DNA of 33,533 nt from a virus. Within the stretch, counting starts at the first letter, position 1; the number at the start of each line of letters is the position of its first letter. The DNA is taken from the IMG/VR virus record IMGVR_UViG_3300042549_003835, positions 1 to 33,533 of that record. One strand, 5' to 3'. A program made the position numbers and the translations under genes. Below the pieces are notes generated by a model. It ran no database searches and had not been told where the DNA came from. It worked only from the letters and a program-made list of their open reading frames with translations. Shown one piece after another: positions 27,533 to 33,533 of the stretch.

Positions 27533-28480
27533 TTAGATAGCGATAATCTTACCGAGAGTGCCTGTCGAACCAATCTGCACACCGTAAAGGATGCTCATCG
27601 ACAGTTTCTGCTTGCCCGAGTCACCATCATACCATTCACGGACTTGGACGGTAAGGCCAGACTTTTCGTCTGTGGCCGAGGCGACATTGCCATACCAGTT
27701 CTGAGGAAGGGCTGGCTGGCGTGTGGCGATAAGGATGGACTCTGGGGTGCAAGCGATGCCCTTCATGTTGGCAACGGAAGCAGGGAGAGCGGTATACTGA
27801 TTGACTTCGAAGCCGTGGATACGGGGCAGAAGGTTCTCAGTCAGAGGGGCATTTGTGCCAGACGCATACTGGGCAGAAATGGCGTTGTCCTTAGCGAGTG
27901 ATGTGTAAAGCGAGGGCTTGACAATCAGAATGCGGTTGGCTTGAGGAACATTGCGGTTCGTCAGAGCCTCGGAGATGGAAGCCACAGCGTCAGCATCGAA
28001 GGCGGCAACTGTGCCGTTGTAAGCGTGGACGGTGGGGTTAGTGACAGCATCCCAATCAAGACCATCGACCGTTTCACGGTAGTTGGCGTTGGTGACGAGG
28101 GCGAAGATATCATCAAGGACGGCCTTGGAGACGGCGTGAGCCGCAGGACGGATGAAGGTGCGGCGAAGCACATCATAACCACCCTTAGCGACTTCACCAT
28201 CGGAGAAGCCCATCACGAAGCCTTTATGCTTGTCGAGGGTGATTTTGCGTTCCAGAGACTCAACATCAGTGACTTGGTAGCCGTTAGCACCAATGTCAGT
28301 GATTGTCGTGACTGGAGAAGCGATGCGGGTAGCAACGGTTTCGCCACGGGTAGCGATTTCACCGCCGAAGTTCGTAGTGAACTTAGAGATGAGTGGGAAC
28401 TCAGCAAGGAGCGTTGAAAGCGAATCCTGTGCGATGAGATTGAGGTTAATGCCCCCAATTGCGTTAGTGCCAAGTGACAT
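27533..28480 (-). CDS. Major capsid protein
   Basis: 315 residues, in lambda E position. Features of an HK97-fold coat: N-terminal arm (LNLIAQDSLSTLLAEFPLIS), E-loop-like segment (GETVATRIASPVTTITDIGA), long spine helix after RRTFIRPAAHAVSKAVLDDI, P-domain (DADAVASISEALTNRNVPQA NRILIVKPSLY) and an A-domain strand set (GFEVNQYTALPASVANMKGI; VQVREWYDGDSGKQKLSMSI). The pattern is close to small P22/lambda-like coat proteins that use a separate scaffold, which lies upstream. It sits between two terminators and has its own TTGACA box, suggesting separately controlled, strong expression. Confidence 0.85.
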   Translation of the reverse strand: MSLGTNAIGGINLNLIAQDSLSTLLAEFPLISKFTTNFGGEIATRGETVATRIASPVTTITDIGANGYQVTDVESLERKITLDKHKGFVMGFSDGEVAKGGYDVLRRTFIRPAAHAVSKAVLDDIFALVTNANYRETVDGLDWDAVTNPTVHAYNGTVAAFDADAVASISEALTNRNVPQANRILIVKPSLYTSLAKDNAISAQYASGTNAPLTENLLPRIHGFEVNQYTALPASVANMKGIACTPESILIATRQPALPQNWYGNVASATDEKSGLTVQVREWYDGDSGKQKLSMSILYGVQIGSTGTLGKIIAI

Positions 28481-28534
28481 AGTTTATAAGATGTATTTTT
28501 GAGTTACAGTTTTTGGCTACTGTCAACCGTCACA

Positions 28535-28560
28535 AATAAAAGAGCCCCTTTCGGGGCTCT
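28535..28560 (-). terminator. Terminator upstream of capsid transcript
   Basis: 8-bp stem AGAGCCCC/GGGGCTCT, loop of four, followed leftward by TTTTATTTG; on the plus strand GTTTTT follows, so it may work in both directions. It isolates the capsid gene from the basic gene upstream. Confidence 0.75.
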
Positions 28561-28580
28561 GTTTTTGATTCATTTAAGGC

Positions 28581-29186
28581 TTACTTCCCGCCCTTTTTAG
28601 CGGCCTTACGAGCGGCGGCTTTTTCCTTGCTTCGGCGAACCTTTTCCTTCTTTCGAAGTTGCTTGGTTCGGAGAGCGACCTGCTTCTTGCTTTTAAGGGG
28701 CTTTCCGCCAGTAACTGCTCCTTGGTTCTTGGGGGTCATTACGCCAAAGCCTCTTGGGAAACGAGGGGCTTTACCGCTACCCGCACCACGGGACTTCTTC
28801 TCAGCACCATCCTTAAAGACTCGCTCAGAACCACGCTTAAGGGCCACACCTTCCTTGCCGAAGTCAGACTGGACTGGGCGGAATGTTGGCTTCATCGTGC
28901 CTTCCTTACGACCAAGGATTTGGTCACGGTTATCAGCAGTCACCTTAACTCGCTCAACCTTGCCGTCTTTGCCCTTGATGGCAATAATGTCGCCATTCTT
29001 GACAACATCGCCCGCTCGGCTTGGCTCAATTTCGCCAGTAGACCGACCAGCAGTTCCGAAGTTAGAATTGGTAACAACGAGTTGTCCCGTCTTCTTGCCT
29101 TCACGCAGTTTTGCGTTGTGAGAGCGAACCTTAGCGGCTCGGGTTAGAGAGCCGTCAGCGGCTTGATAGAATGTTCTTCCTGCCAT
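28581..29186 (-). CDS. Basic protein in decoration-protein position
   Basis: 201 residues. The N-terminal half begins MAGRTFYQAADGSLTRAAKV, with a beta-rich core (GDVVKNGDIIAIKGKDGKVE RVKV) resembling a small barrel. The second half is basic and glycine-rich, ending in a dense Lys/Arg tail (KKEKVRRSKEKAAARKAAKK). Lambda has the decoration protein gpD here, but the sequence does not look like gpD. The tail could contact packaged DNA or the acidic scaffold; this is inference. A TTGACA-N16-CATAGT promoter precedes it, with a leader of about 27 bases. Confidence 0.55.
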   Translation of the reverse strand: MAGRTFYQAADGSLTRAAKVRSHNAKLREGKKTGQLVVTNSNFGTAGRSTGEIEPSRAGDVVKNGDIIAIKGKDGKVERVKVTADNRDQILGRKEGTMKPTFRPVQSDFGKEGVALKRGSERVFKDGAEKKSRGAGSGKAPRFPRGFGVMTPKNQGAVTGGKPLKSKKQVALRTKQLRKKEKVRRSKEKAAARKAAKKGGK

Positions 29187-29220
29187 ATTAGTGTGTGTTT
29201 GTTAGTGGGTTGAGGTTGTA

Positions 29221-29248
29221 ACTATGCACAACCCCTCCCCGTTGTCAA
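29221..29248 (-). promoter_or_regulatory. Promoter for gene 28581-29186
   Basis: Leftward TTGACA, 16 bases, CATAGT, then about 34 bases to the ATG. It starts 7 bases after the stop of the scaffold gene. Confidence 0.6.
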
Positions 29249-29255
29249 GCGTTAA

Positions 29256-30356
29256 TTAAGAACGCTTGGAACGGAGGATGGAAGAGGCGTGACGCTCAAT
29301 TGTCTGCTTGTTAGCCAGATAGAACTTACGCTGTTCAACGCCAGCAAGGGCTTCGAACTTCTTATAGATATCGGAGTCGGTTTCAGCGACAACTTCTTGG
29401 TCAACCGAGATGGCGACCGCTTCCGTGCCTTGCTTGGAGACGATTTGAGCGGCCTTAGTTTCGACCGTGCTGGCTGACTTCTCAAGAGAGCCGACCTTAG
29501 CCATAAGGGCTTCAAACTTATCTTCCAGAGCCTTGTAAGCCTTGGTTTCGAGTGCAACTGCCTGTGAGACAGCGACTTCCGTGGAAGCCTGTGGCTTCGA
29601 AATGGTCAAGGAAGCCAGTTTTTCAAGAGCCGCTTCAATTTTGGAGTTAAGAACTTCAACAGCCGAGGGAGCAGGGGCTTCAGAAGCGACAGGAGCGGAA
29701 ACAGTCGTTTCAGCAACGGGAGTCTGGACGACTTCTTCCGCTTGAGGGGCTTCGGTTGTTTCTTGGGCCGAGGGTTCTGCACCATCGACGATGAGTTTCT
29801 TGTCTGACGCATTGTTACGAGGTTTGCCGAGAGGGTTTTCACGATGACGCTTCTGGTTCATCGGAGCATTGACGGTCTGGTTCTTGTTGATACCACCGAG
29901 TTGGTTGGCGGCTTCTTTTTCGCCTTCATCTTCGGATTCTTCGTCTTCCATTTCGCCACCGTCTTCAGCCTTCTTTTCTGGCTCAGACTTGACTTCTTCT
30001 TCCTTAGTCATTGGCTTTGGCTTTTCTTCAGACTTCTCTTCCTTGGAGTCTTCCTTCTTTTCGTCAGCAGGAGCATCCTTCTTGTCTTCATCCTTCTTGG
30101 GCTCAAACATAGCACAATACTTGGCTTCCATTTCTTCAACCTTACCGCCCATAGCCTTATGGTAGTCCTTGATGTTGGTGTCCATCTCCAGAACCTTCTT
30201 CATGGCTTCTGTGAGGTTTTCTTCCATCTTCTTCATACGCTCAGTGTATGTGTTGTTTTCACCAGCAAAAGCGGTGAACTTTTCCTCAAAAGCCTTAGTC
30301 TGGGCTTCCTGTGAGTCGAGGAGTTGCTTGAGGAGATTGTCAATGGATTTGCTCAT
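29256..30356 (-). CDS. Putative scaffolding protein
   Basis: 366 residues, between the protease and the head genes. Strongly acidic and low-complexity: helical N-terminus with heptads (LLKQLLDSQEAQTKAFEEKF), a Lys/Glu region (about 85-150), an Ala/Pro/Val/Glu region (about 195-245), then two helices (LNSKIEAALEKLASL; AYKALEDKFEALMAKVGSLE) and a basic C-terminus (RHASSILRSKRS). Known: lambda Nu3-type and other scaffolds have coiled coils with a basic C-terminal coat-binding end. In lambda the scaffold is nested in the protease gene; here it is separate and has its own leaderless promoter. Confidence 0.7.
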   Translation of the reverse strand: MSKSIDNLLKQLLDSQEAQTKAFEEKFTAFAGENNTYTERMKKMEENLTEAMKKVLEMDTNIKDYHKAMGGKVEEMEAKYCAMFEPKKDEDKKDAPADEKKEDSKEEKSEEKPKPMTKEEEVKSEPEKKAEDGGEMEDEESEDEGEKEAANQLGGINKNQTVNAPMNQKRHRENPLGKPRNNASDKKLIVDGAEPSAQETTEAPQAEEVVQTPVAETTVSAPVASEAPAPSAVEVLNSKIEAALEKLASLTISKPQASTEVAVSQAVALETKAYKALEDKFEALMAKVGSLEKSASTVETKAAQIVSKQGTEAVAISVDQEVVAETDSDIYKKFEALAGVEQRKFYLANKQTIERHASSILRSKRS

Positions 30357-30362
30357 TTGAAT

Positions 30363-30390
30363 ATTATGATTGTAAATGTTCTATTGTCAA
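30363..30390 (-). promoter_or_regulatory. Leaderless promoter for scaffold gene
   Basis: Leftward TTGACA, 16 bases, CATAAT (one mismatch to TATAAT), 6 bases, ATG at 30356. The strongest match to the leaderless pattern among the leftward genes. Confidence 0.7.
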
Positions 30391-30415
30391 CCGAAAATGC
30401 TCGGTTGCGTATGCA

Positions 30416-31381
30416 TTAGATGCCGATTTTGGCCGCTAACTTGGACTGTGCAACTGACTGCATCATAGCACGATTGGCCTTGATGATTTCCTTGGCTTGC
30501 TTCCATTCATCCACAAGCGTGGTAGCCATTCCAATTCGAACGGCTTCATCGCCGTAGAAGGACTGACCTTGGAGGTTTGCCTCGTCCACGAAGGCACGAA
30601 CGGACTTAACATCACGGATAAACCTGCGGTGAAGTTCAATAACTTCATCTTGAAGACGCTGGAATTGCAGGTCTGTGAGGGGGAGGTGTTCGACCCCTGC
30701 CGCTTTGTATTCGCCAGACTTAATTACCGTAATTTTGACACCATCTTCTTCATATTTAGCCGATAAGTCCTTGACAACCAGATAGATACCGCAAGCACCA
30801 ATGCTTGAAGATGGGGTAACAATGAATCTATCGCACTGCGAGGCGAGCCAGAATGCGGCAGAGCCGCAGTCGCCTTCACAATATGCAGTAGTGGGCTTAG
30901 AAAATGTTCTAATCTTCTTAGCGACTTCTTCCAGACCTGTTGTAGAGCCACCGCCAGAATTAAATTTAAATACAACATCTTTAACATCGTCACGCTTTTC
31001 CCACGCATCGAGTGTGCAGGAAATGTCGCAAAGGTCTGAGCATCCAAGCATACGCTCGACTTTAGTCAAGCCCTTGCCGATAACGCCATTGACCTCAATG
31101 CAACCGATATTATCATCAACCTTTGGTTCAATGAGTTCGGAGAAGAAATTCTCCATATCGTTGGCTGAAGAATCCTCATCACCCCAAGGCGATGCCGCTC
31201 TGCGGTTTGACGAACGACCCTTCTTCTTCTCATACTTATCCGACCAAGCGGACATATGATATGCAATATCTGGGTTAGATAAGATTAGATTTGCGTTATC
31301 AAGGAAAGCCTGTGCCTTCAGCGGGTCAATAAGCATCGGCCTTCCAGCCGCAATTGCATAACATAAGTCGTTTCTAATCAT
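30416..31381 (-). CDS. S49-family head maturation protease (gpC-like)
   Basis: 321 residues. SppA/protease IV fold: GCIEVNGVIGKGLTK (about 93-107), FKFNSGGGSTTGLEEVAKKI, CEGDCGSAAFWLASQCDRF with the catalytic Ser174, TPSSSIGACGIY, and SGEYKAAG with the catalytic Lys226. Spacing of the Ser/Lys dyad fits the family. Known: S49 phage proteases cleave scaffold and portal during prohead maturation. It lies directly after the portal, as C does in lambda. The N-terminal 85 residues are unlike other S49 proteins and contain a basic RSSNRRAASPWG segment. No Shine-Dalgarno site. Confidence 0.85.
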   Translation of the reverse strand: MIRNDLCYAIAAGRPMLIDPLKAQAFLDNANLILSNPDIAYHMSAWSDKYEKKKGRSSNRRAASPWGDEDSSANDMENFFSELIEPKVDDNIGCIEVNGVIGKGLTKVERMLGCSDLCDISCTLDAWEKRDDVKDVVFKFNSGGGSTTGLEEVAKKIRTFSKPTTAYCEGDCGSAAFWLASQCDRFIVTPSSSIGACGIYLVVKDLSAKYEEDGVKITVIKSGEYKAAGVEHLPLTDLQFQRLQDEVIELHRRFIRDVKSVRAFVDEANLQGQSFYGDEAVRIGMATTLVDEWKQAKEIIKANRAMMQSVAQSKLAAKIGI

Positions 31382-31386
31382 ATATT

Positions 31387-33087
31387 TTAGCCGTAGAAGG
31401 ATTGGTCAACAGGCCGTGATAGCCCGCCGTTCTGTTTTGGTATAGCGTCAACTGGCATTTCTGTTTTTTCTACCGCAGAAATGCCCTTTGAAACTTTTGG
31501 TTCGGCTGTTTCTGGCTCGCCCTCACCAACCCTGTCCTTGATTTCGTCATACCCCATGTCTCCTGCAACATCTTTGGTCTCAAAGACAGGCTTGCCGTCT
31601 GGGCCGATGATTGGTTTACCATCTGCGTCCAGTTTGGGTTGCATATTGCTATTTGTGTTTCCTCCGCCCTGCGGAGAGAAACGGAAGAGGTCTTCTCTTG
31701 ACAATCCAGTGTCCTTGGCTAACTTCTCAAGGAACAGGAAGTTCTTGGCTCTCTTACGCATGGACTTCTCATACTGATAGCCACGCATCGCAAAGTCGTC
31801 TTCAATTGTAACACGACCCATTTCAAGGTCGGCTCGTTCATTGGCTGAATCACGGCCAGCATCAACGGTGACGGGCTTGGTCGTCATCCAATCAACCTTC
31901 CACCAGTTACGAGCAGAAGGGAGGTCGCCACGGGAAATCTTAGTTCCAAGCCAATACTTAAAGTATTCATTAAGGAATCGCTTTATGATGATATTCTGAC
32001 GCTTTGCGAAATATCGTCCAGCCTTGGCTACGACAAGGCGGACTGCACTGCCGCCAGCCTTTGTTGGGTCTGCAAGGAATTCGTAAGGAAGTGAACCGAG
32101 AACGGAATCTCGTCTTAGATGTTCAATGAATCCAGTAAATGCTGTTGTTGGTCGGGCTGGTTGGTGGGCAATTAATTCTTCATTTGGCTGAAGAACGGCG
32201 GTTACACCGCCGAGAATGCGGTTCATCTCGGTAGTGTTGCTTGGTTGGGTGCTATTGGTTGGAACACCAAGACCAATGTCTCCATTGTCTGGCCCAAGTT
32301 CGTGAGTCTTGAGGATTCGGCTTATACGGGCGTTGTCCTTTGCGGCGACCTTCTCCATCGCAAGCAAGTCCATCTCGTCTCTGAGGTTCGTTATGGCGTG
32401 TTGGTGAGGGGGATACGCACGGGATGCTGTCGCATGACTAGCATCGTAGATGTGCATCATGGCGGATGCTGGAACTTGGCTAAACTCCCCATTTGACTGC
32501 TTTACATAATAGATGGTAGGAACTCCAAACTTATTATACTTAATGCCGTCATTGATAGTCGTATCGCTAATCATTGTCGGAGGAGTCTCAATTCTATGAG
32601 TTTCGACAATCTGGAATTTTGGAATACCGCCACGCTTGGCCTTAATTGCAAAGATTTCGCCATCTCGGTCAAGTGCTTGACAGATTATATAAAGCGATTC
32701 TAACATCGAAAACCGACCCGTAACCTCTGGGTTCTCGCATTCCTGCTCCCATTCAGCCTCAATGAGCGACTGCCAGTCAAAATCTCCACCATTGGCTTGC
32801 ATATTTATGCCATCGCCAATCGTGTAAATAGCCGTGTCAGAAATCATCTGACGGAACAGGCCGTTATTCTTTTCAAGCCAGCGAGAAAGACGAACCATCT
32901 CTCGTCTGACCGAATCCGTCATCTCCGCACGGAAGTCCGTGGGGGGAGGAGCGTCTACTCGGGTTCTATGGACAGACTGCCTTGCAGACTCCCATGCTCC
33001 CATATACGCTTTTGGGCGTATGGCATTAGAGATAGCCAGTCTGGCTCTCTCAAAAAATCCGAGTGGTTTCTTTTGTGGTTCGTTCAT
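31387..33087 (-). CDS. Portal protein (lambda gpB type)
   Basis: 566 residues. Family features: FFERARLAISNAIRPKAY, the SVRREMVRLSRWLEKNNGLF region, IYTIGDGINMQANGGD, the segment ESLYIICQALDRDGEIFAIK, QIVETHRIETPP, DMLAMEKVAAKDNAR-like helix, and PYEFLADPTKAGGSAVRLVV. Known: Phage_portal_2 proteins of this length form the 12-mer entry pore. The C-terminus is disordered (GQ/PT-rich, KPIIGPDGKPVFETK). The start overlaps the gpW-like stop as ATGA, so the two are translationally linked, as befits joining proteins. Confidence 0.85.
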   Translation of the reverse strand: MNEPQKKPLGFFERARLAISNAIRPKAYMGAWESARQSVHRTRVDAPPPTDFRAEMTDSVRREMVRLSRWLEKNNGLFRQMISDTAIYTIGDGINMQANGGDFDWQSLIEAEWEQECENPEVTGRFSMLESLYIICQALDRDGEIFAIKAKRGGIPKFQIVETHRIETPPTMISDTTINDGIKYNKFGVPTIYYVKQSNGEFSQVPASAMMHIYDASHATASRAYPPHQHAITNLRDEMDLLAMEKVAAKDNARISRILKTHELGPDNGDIGLGVPTNSTQPSNTTEMNRILGGVTAVLQPNEELIAHQPARPTTAFTGFIEHLRRDSVLGSLPYEFLADPTKAGGSAVRLVVAKAGRYFAKRQNIIIKRFLNEYFKYWLGTKISRGDLPSARNWWKVDWMTTKPVTVDAGRDSANERADLEMGRVTIEDDFAMRGYQYEKSMRKRAKNFLFLEKLAKDTGLSREDLFRFSPQGGGNTNSNMQPKLDADGKPIIGPDGKPVFETKDVAGDMGYDEIKDRVGEGEPETAEPKVSKGISAVEKTEMPVDAIPKQNGGLSRPVDQSFYG

Positions 33088-33332
33088 CTGTCTACTTGTC
33101 GGTTATAGTTCGTGTAAAGTCCTCTAACTTGCTTCTTATCAAGGAGTTCCAGAGCAAATTGTGCTTCGTGGAGGGTTTCTTTGGGGGATAGTGCAAACTG
33201 CTTAGATGCACTTGTAACCCCATCTCCATAAGACATAATTGTTTTCCCCTCAAGAATCAAGGCAACAGCCTTATCTCGCATTGCCTCGATTGTGGCACGG
33301 GGAAGACCAACAAATAATCCGATTGCTGACAT
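33084..33332 (-). CDS. Putative gpW-like head-tail joining protein
   Basis: 82 residues. Two helices around a short beta hairpin: ATIEAMRDKAVALILEGKTI, MSYGDGVTSASKQFALSP, KETLHEAQFALELLDKKQ. This is the order of gpW (68 residues): helix, hairpin of GK(R/T)xxxY type, helix. Position before the portal is that of W in lambda. It carries a TTGACA box 13 bases upstream of the ATG. It overlaps the portal by ATGA. Confidence 0.6.
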   Translation of the reverse strand: MSAIGLFVGLPRATIEAMRDKAVALILEGKTIMSYGDGVTSASKQFALSPKETLHEAQFALELLDKKQVRGLYTNYNRQVDR

Positions 33333-33361
33333 AAGTGTTGGCTTATGTCAACAAAAGTTAT

Positions 33362-33532
33362 TTATGAGCGTTTCTCAAAGCGTTTCTTAACTTCGTCAAT
33401 CAACTTATCGACACGGAGGCTTTCCTCTGGAGCGACATACTTCTTGTGAATTTTGTCGGTTTTTGTGTCTTTTGGGTTGAAAAACGAGCCATCGTCTCGC
33501 TTTGATGTATCTTTATCTTTTTTATTAGTCAT
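33362..33532 (-). CDS. Small charged protein, 56 aa
   Basis: 56 residues from the ATG at 33532. Extremely charged, beginning MTNKKDKDTSKRDDGSFFNP, then a helix near the C-terminus (VDKLIDEVKKRFEKRS). Complete within the window by its own ATG and stop; the ATG is two bases from the right edge, so a longer start outside cannot be excluded. No family was recognised. It lies between an unseen gene (terminase expected) and the gpW-like gene. Confidence 0.5.
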   Translation of the reverse strand: MTNKKDKDTSKRDDGSFFNPKDTKTDKIHKKYVAPEESLRVDKLIDEVKKRFEKRS

Positions 33533-33533
33533 T

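Noticed and set aside
28627-29147. Two long plus-strand frames opposite the basic protein gene.
   Set aside because: They are shadows of a Lys/Arg/Gly-rich gene; no promoter or recognisable domain.

Overview
The window is 33.5 kb of a tailed double-stranded DNA phage (Caudoviricetes). The morphology is probably siphovirus-like, because a tape measure and a tube candidate are present but no contractile sheath or myovirus baseplate is recognisable. Nearly all genes lie on the minus strand and are read from the right edge to the left. From right to left the order resembles that of lambda: gpW-like joining protein, gpB-type portal, S49 (gpC-type) protease, scaffold, a basic protein in the gpD position, major capsid protein, head-tail joining and tail completion genes, tube, chaperone-position gene, tape measure, distal tail and fibre genes. 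The terminase must lie beyond the right edge. No integrase, replication gene, tRNA or CRISPR array is visible.

Regions, right to left. (a) 33.5-27.5 kb: head morphogenesis. (b) 27.5-23.6 kb: an unusual insert between capsid and neck genes. It holds three small genes and a 794-residue Tyr/Gly-rich repeat fibre that share one small domain. (c) 23.9-18.7 kb: neck, tail terminator, tube and tape measure, with a probable plus-strand small RNA at 22.15-22.3 kb. (d) 18.7-9.7 kb: distal tail and fibre proteins, including a tandem duplication of a fibre N-terminus. (e) 9.7-8.2 kb: a lipoprotein with a coiled coil, a holin-like protein and another two-helix membrane protein, plausibly a lysis cassette; no endolysin was recognised. 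(f) 8.1-7.5 kb: the only plus-strand gene, with a divergent promoter pair. (g) 7.5-2.0 kb: short, often overlapping accessory genes. They include a coupled PAPS-reductase/ParB pair of the IbrA/IbrB type, a SWIM zinc-finger protein, a mini HExxH protein and a very acidic 40-residue protein. (h) 1.9-0 kb: coiled-coil proteins and a small protein that looks like a histone fold.

Gene expression signals are distinctive. Almost no gene has a Shine-Dalgarno sequence. Several intergenic regions carry a TTGACA-like box, exactly 16 bases, a CATAcT-like box, then 6-8 bases and the start codon, which predicts leaderless mRNAs. Rho-independent terminators separate individual capsid-region genes. Junctions are often ATGA, TAATG or TGATG overlaps. 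The host cannot be named from the sequence. Absence of Shine-Dalgarno sites with sigma70-type promoters argues against Enterobacteria and Firmicutes hosts and would fit lineages with little Shine-Dalgarno use, such as Verrucomicrobia, Planctomycetes, Bacteroidota or cyanobacteria. This is inference only.
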